The notes beneath the pieces are model-generated. The model was not told the DNA's origin, made no database searches, and saw only the letters and a program-made list of their open reading frames with translations. Made by a program: the position numbers and the translations under genes. 64,000 nt of DNA, taken from Castor canadensis (lineage: Eukaryota > Chordata > Mammalia > Rodentia > Castoridae). Shown in pieces: positions 26,638 through 37,060 of the stretch (position 1 is the stretch's first letter; every line of letters starts with the position of its first letter). The DNA lies in NCBI RefSeq assembly GCF_047511655.1, contig NC_133400.1, positions 1,617,001 through 1,681,000 of the forward strand, given 5' to 3'.

Positions 26638-26738
26638 GTAGGGTGGTACATGCCTGTAAAGCCAACACTCCGGAAGCTGAGGCAGGAAGATCACAAGCCT
26701 GGGGTAAAGAGAAACACTGTGTCAAACAAACAAAAAAT
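26638..26738 (+). repeat. B1-type SINE, truncated
   Basis: GGTGGTACATGCCTGTAAAG and AGCTGAGGCAGGAAGATCAC are B1 signatures; the element ends in a CAAACAAACAAA tail. Confidence 0.7.
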
Positions 26739-28689
26739 TACTTAGAGACTAAAGAGTTGTGATGCACAAATCTTTCTGCCCCTCAGTAATGTTTTTTTCC
26801 CCACCTTAATCCAGTAACAACCTGACCACTAGGGTGAACAAACTTTAATTGTGTAACCTAACATATTTTTAGCAACTTTGATACAGCCCAGCTCAAAACA
26901 GAAGACTCCCTGAAAGCAATCTTTTACCCAGCCCCACAGGAGCATGTATGCTACAGTGAGCCCAGGTAACTTCACCTTTCTTTTAACCTAGCAGGGGCCA
27001 CCTGTCAGGCTTCACTCTGGCCCATGTGTCACATTGCATTCACATTTGAGCAGACACCTGGGCAGGCTCCATGCCTGCACCTCTGACCCTAGCCTCACCA
27101 GCTAGGGCTTTCCTGGGTCTCTCCCAACACATTGGCACAAGGAAACCTATGGAATTTAGAATTATGTGGGAGACACAGCAAATATTCATGGGGAAAACTG
27201 TATCATCAAACCTCATAAAGGAACCTTTTTTACTTTTGCAATAAAGGGTATAATTGGGATGGTCAGTGAAACCTGAATGAGGTCTGTGGTTTAGATAAGA
27301 GAGGTGAAATAAGGTCCTGGCTCTGATAACTGGACTGCAGTTATATCGCCCTGGTTTTCAGAAGGGCTGGGGGCACCAAATCTTAATGTTCGGTACATAG
27401 ACATTCAGTGTTGTAGAGAGAGGAGAAATAAGAAAAAATATTCACGTTACAGAATATGGGAGAAGACTATACCACAAATCTGTGCATTTTTCCTGCAACT
27501 TCTAAGACTGAAATGATTTTAAACAAACATACAAAAACCCAATTCCTGTTCAAAGATCTTGGGGCTTTTTCTACAAAGAAAAGCAGTGGCAGAAAAAAGG
27601 ATGGCTATGTTCTCTACATTTAAAGGTGATCAATTAATCATACTTCTGAAAGGCTGCCAGTGACATGTTTCCATACATCTTCCTAAAATAAACTGAAAGT
27701 CCCTAAAGTACACTCAAAGCCTTCACCAGCAAAATGAGATGGTCAGTGGCTTCCTCCCGGTCGCAGCTAAGAGCCCGGACACCAGAGGCACCTGGCAGAA
27801 CATCTGTAACGAGGACCTGAGGGCACCACACTGTCCAGCATTCTGCAGAGCATCTACACAATGAGGGGCCTCTGTCAGTTCACTCCCGCCTTTGACCTGT
27901 GTTCAATTCACATCAATACTTCTTTTTCGTGGAAGGCATGGAGTCCACAAACCACAGCCATGCCCAAAGGCAGCCAGGCCACGGTCTGCTTTTGCGGGTG
28001 TATAGACCTTTCCTTGGGAAATAGCCACATCCATCCAATATCCACTCTCCAAGGTGGAGTTGAGCAGTTGAGACAGACCACAAAGCCAAATATAGTTTCT
28101 TATCTAGCCCTTTCCAGAAAGTTTCTCAGCTTCAGCTCTGGAGCTCCCAGGCATTTGGTGACATTCATAGCCTCTTCAGTCTCAAAACTGCCTGGTGACG
28201 TAGAAATAAAGAAATGAGGCAGGCTGGAGTAGTGTCCTGGCCTCCTAAGAGGCACACAGTGTCCCTCCTGGAAGATGACCAAGTTGCCTGCAGGGCTGGG
28301 GGACTCCTCCACCCTGTTAGCTATAGAGAGGGATTCCCAAAAGGTATGAGACTGCCTCAATAGAAATCCCACTAAGGCAATGAAGCAGACTAACTGCACT
28401 CTCACACGGTCCTGGTCCCAGGAGAACTCATGAGGCAAGTCAGGCAGAATTTGCTCAGCATTTGCACTGTTGAGGGAGCCCCGAGCAGTGTCCACCTGCT
28501 GTCACCTTGCTTCACTCCAGCTTCCTGCCTCCTCCTCACGTGGGAGGACAGCATTTTAAAGAAATCTGAATTATCTTACTATGGAATTTTTAAAGACTAC
28601 ATTATAGATACATATATGATGCAACATGAAATCACTTGAATCCTACAAATCTTTAAAACCATGAAATGTTTAATCTCAAAACTGGAAGG

Positions 28690-28860
28690 CCAATTACAAT
28701 CAGGCGTTGCTTAGCAACATCACAGGGTATGCCTACACCAGCTGAGATAGCTTCTGGGTCTCAGGCACTGTCATCTCATTAGACCACCACCATATACTAG
28801 TCCATGATTGGCTGAATGTCCTTGTGCAGCCTGTGACTATAATTGCAAAGCTGTATGACC
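28690..28860 (+). repeat. Ancient interspersed repeat, family uncertain
   Basis: The phrases GCGTTGCTTAGCAACATCAC and TAGTCCATGATTGGCTGAAT recall a widespread old mammalian repeat of DNA-transposon type. I cannot assign the family without a library search. Confidence 0.4.
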
Positions 28861-31261
28861 ACTGATAGCAAAAACTTTCAGCTGGTAAAAGGGACAGCTC
28901 AGACTTGTCAGATTCATTCTAAAATCCCAGGGTTGTGAGCTACTTGAGGTCTTCAGGGAAGCCTTCAAAGTGTAGAATGCAGCCTGGCAGCAGTGGCACT
29001 CCGTCTGCAAGGTCCATCTCTGGTCCCCATCAATGAATGAGCCAACCTCAGAGGACGGGCTTTGTGGCAGCCAAACTGTCCCATTCTACTGGCCCAGGGC
29101 CCTGGAACTTAGCGGGCTAGATTTCATGATGACAGCAGGGGCTGTAGCCTAATTCCTTCCCTGGGTCTTGATTAAGATGCCTTGGGCTTAATCCAAGTTC
29201 AAAGGAAATATAGCTCATACCAGCAAAGACACGCCAGCAGTATCCATGCCAAGGTCTCATATCCAGCTTTATCCAAGTCAGTTGATGACTCTCCCTCTTG
29301 AGAAAAGGAAAAAAATCACAGCAGCATCCTCTGAGACACTGAACGTTAAGTTTGTACTCCTAAAAGATTTGTCAGTACAGGACCTGCCGAAGGCTTGCCA
29401 CCTTTCCCGCCCACACATTTTCTGTGCATTTATCCTCAACAGTTTTTAACTGTTACTGCAGAACACCTGAGAGCAAGGAGATCTGGTCAGTTTTCACATA
29501 CACATTCCATTCCACCTGCCAACTTTTTCTGCCCTTTTCTGCCAACTTTTTTCCTCCACAGCTCATCATTGTAAGCAATCAACTTTGCAGGTTCCCATTG
29601 TGGGGCACCCCACCATCCCTCTTCCCCAACATGAGAAGGAGAAGACACCTAAGGAGAGGACACCAATCTCATTGTCCATCCACCCTGGGGGACCAATGGA
29701 CAGCTGGACAGTTCTTGAGTGTATAGATGTAAAAGCTGCAGAGGAGTTCATTCAAAAAGAATCAACTTCAGGTGACTTCACGATATTTCATATAATCTGT
29801 TTGTGGCTTGCGCAGTCAAGGTCCCCATATTTTGAGAACATCCCCGGCTCCAAGCTATAGAAGCACTGGCTGCTCCACTGGAATGGAGTGCAGGCTCCAG
29901 GCTCTGCTCTAAGACTGGCTCCAACAACACAGAACAGCACCAGGGTGGAGGCAAGGGGGCTGATGAGTGTTTCTGTATCTGTGCCCTATAGAACTGAGGA
30001 CAGAGGGGTGAACAGGGCAGAGCCTGTGCAACAGACCAGGGCAAAAGCAAGGCCTAGAGAGGCAAAGATGAGACCAGGACATGGCACTAAGTGTCTGTAT
30101 TTCACTGCAGAGCAGCTGCCTGACAAGCTGGGCAGGGAAAGGCGCTGATGCGCTGTTCTAGAGGTCTGCCAGGGACTAAATGAGTTCCAGGTGCTGGTGA
30201 CAAACAGCAAATTGCAGCCCTGTGACTTCTCCAACACTTGCTCTAAAGCTCCCTAAAATTCCTAAAACTCCTCCCCACACTGCCAACGGGACCTTTGAGA
30301 AGGGTTTACAGCAATTCTGTTGAGAATTCCTGACTATAGGCATTTGAAGACATATTACATGTAAAAAGAACAACAAAGACCTCACCTACCACAGGTATGA
30401 GGACTTTCTAAAAGCTTTTGAGACATTGTTGTTAGGACTCTCAATATGTAATCTACCCTACAAGTCTTCCAAAGAAAATGTGTACTTTTTCCAGCTACAA
30501 ATGCCTGAAGTGGTACTTTTAAAGTCATTTTAAAGTCAGCCTTGCATTGTCATGTAATTTGCTTCATTGTTCACCTCAAGCTTAGGGAATTTGAATTGTT
30601 AGATGACAACTCCTGCACAGTACAGATAAAACCATTGCTGCAGACTCCTCAAGAACCTGTGCCTGGAACCCTAGTTCTCTTAAGCACCGATTCACCAGCC
30701 CCCACAACAAGGCTTGCAGTTGTTCATTCCCTCACAGAAGTCCTCCTCACCTGCTGTCTTGCTGCATGCAGATTCCCTGTCTTTCTGAATATTGTGAGGA
30801 CACTGGTCAGGATTTATGTCAATCTGGTCTAATCTTTTGTGATAAGACTGCGTTCCTGGCAACACCACCAAAGTGATGTCTTTGACATCCATGTCTTAAT
30901 GGTCACATTAGCCTTGATCTTCTGCTTCCCTCCAGTAGTACCTGCTGGGTTTTTCCATGGAGACTTTACTATTTTTCCCATGGGTTTGTAGACCTCCTAG
31001 GGGAGATACATTAGGATTACATAAATTATCACAGATTGGAGGTGGTGAGAGAACTAAATTCAGTGAGGGATTCTAAAACAAAACATTAGTCGAATACTCG
31101 AGTTTGAAAGATCTGAAACTGAGTTCACACGCTGCACGATATTAGGTTTCTGGTTTTATATAGATATTTCATCATCTAAGATGTCGATATTAGGGGACAC
31201 AAGCGAAGGGAACAGGGAAATTCACTAAAATATTTCTGCAACTAAATGACTTGACCAAGTT

Positions 31262-31341
31262 ACTAGGGTTGTGGCTTAAGTGACAGAGTGCCTGCCTAGA
31301 ATAAGGCCCTGAGTCAAATCTCAGTAATGAAAAAAGAAAAG
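31262..31341 (+). repeat. ID-like SINE monomer
   Basis: GTTGTGGCTTAAGTGACAGA and CTGAGTCAAATCTCAGTAAT are an eroded A box and B box, followed by an A-rich end. Confidence 0.65.
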
Positions 31342-32386
31342 GCAAGCCACCTAGTTGCAGGATGACTGTGCAGGTGCTGGTCAGTGCTGAGGGACTGTGG
31401 GGACCACTCTTAGTAAGCAGATGGAGCCAAACTCATTGCACACATTGGGCAAGTGTGACAGTCGGCTGGACCATGCCAACTGTACGATGGACACTGTGAT
31501 CTCTGCCCTGCAGGCACTCCTGAACTGTGGCACACTGATCCAGAGAGGCCACATGCAGAGTCTCAAATCAAGTGTTGCTGCAACAAGTGGCCGGCCAAGC
31601 TTTCCCTGCGGAGCCTGGCACCCTGCCAAAGCTGCAGAACCAGAAGAATCATCCATTCAGCTGGAGGTGGCCATGGAGATGGTGACTTGGCACTTGTCCC
31701 TCTGCCAAAGGGAGACAGGAGAGCAGTGGCGTGAAGAGAACAGGCTTTGGAAATCCTGCTCAAGGTGAGTGGCCACACAGGTGATCTCCACCTGTCCCAT
31801 AAGGTTGAGTTGTAACAAGTCTAAGAGAAGAGGGACACACTAACATGGATGGAAAGAGAGGATGGAATCCAGGCAAAGAAAACAGTGGCCTGGAGCCCGA
31901 TGTAGGGCTCAGAGCCTGGGAGAGCCTTAACTGTGCCTACTTTGCTCCAGGAAGTCTGTGTCCACAGGCCCACAGAGACTACGAGCAGCAGTTCCCAAGT
32001 CAAGTGTGTGTGGGGGGGGGGGGGGCTCTTTAAAAACAGCCCAGAGAAAATGTCTCTCCACTTGCTGTTCCAGATGGGAGGAAAGAGCTCCCAGTCATCA
32101 GAAGAGAAACCCATTTTCAAAACCGGCCCCACAGATCCCAGGCTCTCTGCCAGCCTCCTCCTGCCTTACAGTGATAATTACCAGTATTGGAAGACCTGCC
32201 ATGTGAAGCAAAAAAGCAACACTTACCCCCCCCCCTCCAAAAAAAAAAGTGACACAAGAAATCAGAACAAGAGAACGGAAAAGAATCCTTATTACTTTCC
32301 TCAGCTTCAAAGAGACAACACTCTTAAATCGCTACTGTAAGAAAGGTACAAGACAAATACACTCCCAGAAATCAGAAGTTTGTGGG

Positions 32387-32610
32387 GGCCGGGGTGGGTC
32401 ATGTCTGTAATCCCACCACTCAGGAGGTGATGATTGGGGCAATCATGGTTTGAGGCCAGGCTGGGCAAAACAAGACCCCATCTGAAAAATAACTACACAC
32501 ACACAAAAAAAAAAAAGCTAGGGGCTGGTTCAAGTGGGAGAGCACCTGGCTAGAAGGTGCAAAGCCGAGTTCCAAACCCAGCACGGCCAAAGGGAGGGGA
32601 AAAAAAAAAA
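32387..32610 (+). repeat. B1-dID-like dimeric SINE next to the promoter island
   Basis: The left half has GGGTGGGTCATGTCTGTAAT. The right half has GGTTCAAGTGGGAGAGCACC, with a slightly altered B box GAGTTCCAAACCCAGC. It ends in poly(A) about 150 bp short of the CpG island. Confidence 0.8.
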
Positions 32611-33383
32611 GAAATAGAAGTGTGATTGTTTAAATTTTAAAAAGGGAAAAATGTGAGTTTGATTGCTTAAATTCTTTTTTTTAATCAAGATAGGACTGGA
32701 AGACAACTTAAAATCCTCTCCCAGAAGTGAGCGTAGCAAGGGCACAGGAAGAACAGATGGGACTGGAGGGGTCCGCGCAGAGCGCGTCCACCCGCAGCCG
32801 AGCTCCTCCTGGAGGAGCAGGACGAGCCGCGGAGCCCGGGGCCAAAGCGAAGCCGGCCCAGAAAACAAAGAGGACAGGCCGGGGGCGGGGGCCGCAGGGT
32901 GCGAGAGGCCGCGGCCATGGACGCCGGGGACACCGCCGCTCGGGCGGCCAGGCGAGGCGGGCGGGGCTGGACAGGTGGCGGCCGGAGTCCGCGGCGGACG
33001 CGCCTTGGTCCGGGGCACTGAGGGCCGACTCGGGCCGTCCCGACCCCGCAGCCACGGGTGACAGCGACCCGCGTCCTGCGGCGCTCGCAGGCCCGGCAGG
33101 TCCCCTCCCGCCCCGGGGACGCGCGGAGAGCGAGAGGGCAGGCGAGCGCGGGCCGGGCCGGGCCGGGCCGGGCCGGGCGGGGCGCGGCGGGAGCGGAGCG
33201 GAGCGGAGCGGGCGGCGGACCCCGCGGCGCGTCAGGCCCCGGCCCAGCCCCGGCGTGCGGGCCGGCGGCCGTTGGCGGCGGTAGGCGGCGGGGCGGGGCA
33301 GGGGCGGACGGAGATCTCGCTCTCGCTCTCGCCCCGCGGGAAGGGGGAGTGGAGGCGCGACCGGCTGCGGGAGCTGCAATTAC

Positions 33384-33600
33384 CGTGTGGGCTGCGGAAT
33401 TCTCGTGGTGTTTGTCGGGGAGATGCGATAATGGCGTCCGTCCTCGCGAGAGAAGCCACCGCTCTGCGCAGGCGTCGCGAGCACCTCCCCGCGGCCTGCG
33501 CCCCGCCCTCTGCGCAGGCTCCCTGGGCGCGAGGCGCGGAGGCGGGCCGGGGCGGGGCCTGCGCTCGGCACCTCCTGCGCGCGCTTTCACCGGCGGACTC
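33384..33600 (-). other. BANP: Candidate noncoding first exon of BANP
   Basis: On the minus strand a plausible splice donor (CCCACACG followed by GTAATT, intron starting at 33,383) lies just downstream of the CGCG element and the 33,465 NRF1-type motif. Transcription would start somewhere around 33,440-33,600. This is inference from position and one donor-like site; other donors in the island cannot be excluded. Confidence 0.35.
33442..33451. promoter_or_regulatory. CGCG element, a BANP-type binding motif
   Basis: The sequence CCTCGCGAGA matches the palindromic CGCG element TCTCGCGAGA at nine of ten positions. BANP is the established binder of this element at CpG-island promoters. Its presence in the gene's own promoter suggests autoregulation. 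A weaker relative (GTCGCGAGCA) follows at about 33,474-33,483. Confidence 0.7.
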
Positions 33601-33619
33601 CGACGAGCATGCGCAGGCA
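33465..33619. promoter_or_regulatory. Three NRF1-type motifs
   Basis: TGCGCAGGC occurs at 33,465-33,473, 33,511-33,519 and 33,610-33,618; the last lies within GCATGCGCAGGCA, close to the ideal NRF1 palindrome. NRF1 sites are typical of housekeeping CpG-island promoters and sit here within 180 bp of the CGCG element. Confidence 0.7.
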
Positions 33620-33769
33620 TCCTCCTTCTGAGCCGAGGGTTGGCTCCCGGGGCCCCTTCTTCCCAGTCATGCGTCCCCAGTGCTTCCTAGCACGGAAAAA
33701 GTCGTTCCCGTGGGCCGTCTGAGGAATGTGAGTCTTTTTTGAGGCATTGGCGCGCCACCCCACTCCACG

Positions 33770-33902
33770 ACTACACTTCCCTGGGTGCCCTGCGCGGGAT
33801 GCGCGGCGCATCCCGGGACTCGTAGTCCCCGCATCCATGACAGGCCTGCCGGAATTTGTAGTCCATTCGGACTCCGCGTCTAGGGCTGCTGGGACTTGTA
33901 GT
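33770..33902. promoter_or_regulatory. Cluster of four ZNF143/SBS-type motifs
   Basis: Four sites resemble the SBS consensus ACTACAATTCCCAGAATGC. One is on the plus strand at 33,770-33,789 (ACTACACTTCCCTGGGTGCC). Three are on the minus strand at 33,808-33,826 (ACTACGAGTCCCGGGATGC), 33,845-33,862 (ACTACAAATTCCGGCAGG) and 33,884-33,902 (ACTACAAGTCCCAGCAGCC). ZNF143 and THAP11 bind such sites at bidirectional and housekeeping promoters. Spacing is about 20-40 bp. Confidence 0.75.
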
Positions 33903-34177
33903 GACGCTGGCTCGGGTGGGCTGTGCTCCCTTAGAGGGTCCTACCTGCTCCTGCTGCGGCTCGGGCTCGAACGTTCCGGAGTCGCGCGGTGGCGTTTTCG
34001 CCAAAGAACCCAGTTGGTGGGTCTGGGTCCCACCAGACGTGTCACTGTGACATGGATTAAAGGTGACGTCCTTATGCACCCTGGAGTATGAACTCCTGAT
34101 GTTCTGAAGGCTCACGTATTACACTTCATGTGGCATCAAAGTGCGTGTTTTTTCCAAACCACAGACCGTTTCCAGCG

Positions 34178-34350
34178 TTGCCGGGCGTCGGCGGCTCACG
34201 CCTGTAATCCCAGCTACTCGGGAGGCAGAGATCGGGAGGACCGCGGTTTAAAACCAGCCCGGGCAAATAGATCGCAAGACCCATCTCAAAAAAGGTGAAG
34301 TGGCTGAAGGTGAAGGCCCTGGGTTCAAACCCCAGCACCGCCAAACACAA
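34178..34350 (+). repeat. B1-dID-like SINE with shortened right half
   Basis: GCGGCTCACGCCTGTAATCC and GCTACTCGGGAGGCAGAGAT are near-ideal B1. The ID half is shortened but keeps GGGTTCAAACCCCAGCACC. CpGs are preserved, so the copy looks young or sits in an unmethylated zone. Confidence 0.88.
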
Positions 34351-34364
34351 AGAAACCAGGATGG

Positions 34365-34625
34365 GGAGCGACCTGGGAAAGACGGTGCTCCGCCGTGACT
34401 TTCCTGCGACTTTGAGGAGGCGGCCTCCATGGTGACCTCCATGGGGTCCCGGCAGGGAGAGAAACCACTCAGCTCGGCCGCGTGCCGGACGCCCCACGCC
34501 ACAGCCTCGCGCGGCCGTCCCCACATGGCGGTCCCGGCGGCCACCTGCCTTCGGCTCCTCGCTGAAAACCTCAGGAAGCCCAGTACGGTGCGCCCGCCCC
34601 GCGGGACCTGTGGCTCCCCCTGATC
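34365..34625 (+). other. Small GC-rich segment with ATGGCGG start context, unidentified
   Basis: CpG-rich sequence separated from the main island by a SINE. It contains CACATGGCGGTCCC (YY1-like start context) at about 34,522, opening a frame that reads MAVPAATCLRLLAENLRKPS and stops at 34,623. An in-frame extension reaches back to 34,429. The peptide resembles a mitochondrial presequence in composition only; I recognise no family. It could be a CpG-shore remnant, a retrocopy 5' end or a small first exon. Confidence that it is coding is low. Confidence 0.2.
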
Positions 34626-34805
34626 CTCTCCAACTTGAAGAGCCTGAATTACAGCAAAACCCAAATCACCTTGGGCTAAATCCACGGGAGGCAGGACAGA
34701 GAGGCACAGGGGACAGAGAGGCCCTGCATGGTGGCTGGAGGTCCATGCAGGTGCACACGAGCTGTATCACATCAGGAGGTCACACAGAAAACGAGACCAC
34801 CAGGT

Positions 34806-35019
34806 TAGCCTGTAATCCTAGCTACTCTTGACAGATGGAAATGGGAGGATCAAAATTTGAGGCCAGCCCCTGCAAAAAGTTTGGCAGACACCATCTCAAC
34901 CGATGACTGAGCACAGAGGTGCACGCCTGTCATCTCAGCTATGTGGGAAGCACAAACAGGAGGATCGAAGTGGAGGCCAGTCCAGGCATAAAGTGAGACC
35001 CGATCTCAAAAATAACCAC
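34806..35019 (+). repeat. Two B1-like units
   Basis: CCTGTAATCCTAGCTACTCT at 34,810 and GCACGCCTGTCATCTCAGC at 34,920 start two B1-like units. Each carries a GAGGATC/GGAGGATC and GGCCAG segment, and the second ends ATCTCAAAAATAACC. Confidence 0.75.
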
Positions 35020-35022
35020 TGT

Positions 35023-35226
35023 AGCCAGGTGCCAGTGGTTTGCATCTGTAATCCTAGCTACTCAGGAGGCAGCCATCAGGAGGATCGTGGTTCAAAACTA
35101 GCCAGGACAAATAGATCACAAGACCCTATCTCGAAAAAACCCTTCACAAAAAAGGGCTGCCGGAGTGGCTCAAGGTGTAGGCCCTGAGTTCAAGCCCCAG
35201 CACTGCAAAATGAATGAATTAATTAA
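35023..35226 (+). repeat. B1-dID-like dimeric SINE with AATT tail
   Basis: GCCAGGTGCCAGTGGTTTGC starts the B1 half. GGAGTGGCTCAAGGTGTAGG and GAGTTCAAGCCCCAGCACTG form a short ID half, followed by a repeated AATTAATT-type tail. Confidence 0.85.
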
Positions 35227-35255
35227 TTTAATTAAATAACCCACGCAAAAAGGGC

Positions 35256-35347
35256 TGGGGAGTGGCTTAAGTGGTAGAGGGCCTGCTTAGCAAGTGCAAG
35301 GTCTTGAGTTCAAACTCTAGTACCAAAATAGAAAAAAAAAAAAAAAT
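35256..35347 (+). repeat. ID-like SINE monomer with poly(A)
   Basis: GGAGTGGCTTAAGTGGTAGA and GAGTTCAAACTCTAGTACC are followed by an A run. Confidence 0.85.
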
Positions 35348-35596
35348 AGCACAGCATGGCCAACCATTTGCTTCATTATAACGACTCCTCTGTATCGTCA
35401 GCCTTGCAAAATTGCCTGCTCCCATCATGCATCTGACACCAGAACATGTCCAAAGATCCCACAGAGAGATAAAAATGCAGAATGAACTCTGGTCTGGGAA
35501 AGTCTCAGCCCATTCTGGAATTCCCCACCTCTCACCCTCACCTCAACTCAGGAATAATCTTCCTCCCCTCCAAGTTTGCCCATAAGAGACTATCCA

Positions 35597-35676
35597 AAGT
35601 CCAGGGGTTTGGACTCTGGGCTTTTTGCTTGCAAGGCAGGCGCCCTACCACTTGAGCCACACCACCAGCTCTGTGA
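35597..35676 (-). repeat. ID-like SINE monomer, minus strand
   Basis: GGGGTTTGGACTCTGGGC and GGCGCCCTACCACTTGAGCC are the antisense B and A boxes. Confidence 0.75.
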
Positions 35677-36292
35677 CTCTTGAGAAACCAGTGCTCACCC
35701 GAGTATGCGCTTGTACCCTGGAGTAAAACCTCCCATTCCTGACTTTCTCTTTGAGTTCTTTCTCTGATGGTGACAAGAATGTGGAAACTCTGGGCAGTGG
35801 TCACAGTCTGGTCTGTCCATCTCTGGACCTCCCAGGCTCTACCGCCAGCCACACGGGCACATCAGGAGGGTTCTAAACGTGGGTGCCTGGAGGAAGAACA
35901 TGTACTTAGGGTGAGACCTTTTCATATTATTTCAGAACACCCCAACGTCCTTGTGTGCAGCTCCCTCCCGAATGTGACTTTGCCTCCTCCCCTCCCCACC
36001 CAGACCTCACCCTGCCCGGTTCTGTGGTAAGGCCGCCATGGTGAAGAGTGAGGGCACACGTGAGCGAGTGTGCAAGGAGCCATCCAGCTAGCCAAGAGTT
36101 TACCCAGGACCCCGCGCCACGGCTGACTCCATCACCATCAGAAGCCAGGCCGATCAAAAGCAGAATTTGGATGACCTGGAGCTGTGGGCTCTTCTTTCTG
36201 GTTTTTGATATCTTAGACATTTCTGTCCCGTTTGCTGCTCGGGAGGCTAAGATGGTGGGGATGCTCAATGTTGTCATTGACGTGGTTCATCG

Positions 36293-36391
36293 CGGGGCTG
36301 GGATGTAGCTCGGTGGTACAGCGCTTGCCTAGCATGCTCGAGGCCCTGGGTTCGATCCCAGCACCAAAAAAGAAAAGACAAAAAAAAAAAA
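36293..36391 (+). repeat. Well-preserved ID element (tRNA-Ala-like)
   Basis: GGGGCTGGGATGTAGCTCGG and GGTTCGATCCCAGCACC keep near-perfect A and B boxes and a poly(A) tail. This copy is closest to a tRNA-like source sequence, but it lacks an acceptor stem and is not a tRNA gene. Confidence 0.88.
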
Positions 36392-36929
36392 TTTGACATG
36401 GTTCATTGCGGTTAAAAGAGCTAACAGTCTGGACATCAGCACAGACACCAGTTGACTGATGAAGATCCACCCACTTAACGCAGGGGGCCTCACGATGGCC
36501 AGCAAGTCACTGCAGGAACCCAACCCGGTCTTCAGAAATTAGGCTAAAGTCCCCATTGCAAGGGGAGAGAGAGGTGCTCCCTGGCCTGGGTGGCACCAGA
36601 AATGGAGGACAATTTATAAAGATCTCAAAGGCCCTTCTGTCAATATCTCGAGATGAGACGCTGGTTTAGGGACAAGCTCCTCTGGCTGAAGTGTCTCCAG
36701 GTGGAGTCACGGATTCTTCCAGGAGCTCTCAGCTGCCCAGGAAAAGGCTGGAACCTTGTCCTAAATGGCAGAGATTCAGTTTTCCCAGCCCACCTCAGCC
36801 ACCCAGCCCTGCTTTGCAAGTTTTGAGGGCTTTCAAGTCTCAGGCTCCTTCTTTGGGAACTGGTGTTTGGAACTCACAGCTCATGAGGACATTGAGCGGA
36901 GTCAACAAACTAGAGTTTATCTGACTCAG

Positions 36930-37060
36930 GAAATGGTCCCCCTACCTCCCATTCAGCCAGCCCCATTTAACTATGATTCTGTTCTTCACAAAGAGAAGAT
37001 CAGAGAGGGTAAGCAATGCACCCAGGGTCACACAGTCATTGCAGGGGTGGAAACTTGAAG
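36930..37060 (+). repeat. MIR SINE fragment
   Basis: AGAGAGGGTAAGCAATGCAC and CAGGGTCACACAGTCATTGC are the conserved MIR core. Confidence 0.6.

Larger units (their letters stand above)
12447..33384 (-). other. BANP: BANP 5' UTR exon part and long first intron
   Basis: This stretch of about 21 kb lies between the start-codon exon and the promoter island. Bases 12,447 to about 12,518 are probably 5' UTR of the start-codon exon. The rest holds an L2-like fragment (12,760-13,040), further L2-like and C-rich sequence at about 17,600-18,930, scattered ID and B1 SINEs, an L1 3' end (22,283-22,932), a hAT-type DNA transposon remnant (23,760-24,010) and dinucleotide repeats. Long frames here, for example at 17,550-18,170, look non-coding. 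I see no other gene. Confidence 0.6.
32750..34020. promoter_or_regulatory. BANP: CpG island: BANP promoter region
   Basis: GC content and CpG density jump here relative to both flanks. The island includes a (GGGCC)n-like run at 33,150-33,182, a GAGCG tandem at about 33,190-33,215 and many GGGCGG/GGGGCGGGG boxes. It is the only CpG island upstream of the BANP start codon on the minus strand, so I take it as the BANP promoter. The divergent side may also be transcribed. No TATA box is evident, as usual for such promoters. Long frames on both strands (up to about 311 codons, minus 33,620-32,685) result from stop-codon depletion in GC-rich DNA and are not genes. Confidence 0.85.

Noticed and set aside
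28100-28495. 131-codon minus-strand frame
   Set aside because: No recognisable motif, no neighbouring exon structure, and length within chance expectation for 64 kb.
31397-31768. 123-codon plus-strand frame
   Set aside because: No family recognised and overlapping antisense frames of similar length; probably chance.
32685-33620. Frames up to 311 codons on both strands in the CpG island
   Set aside because: They overlap in several frames on both strands, are Ala/Arg/Pro/Gly-rich and reflect lack of AT-rich stop codons in GC-rich DNA; the position is the BANP promoter.
36293-36391. Possible tRNA gene (A and B boxes)
   Set aside because: It lacks a tRNA acceptor stem and has an A-rich tail; it is an ID-type SINE like the many others here.
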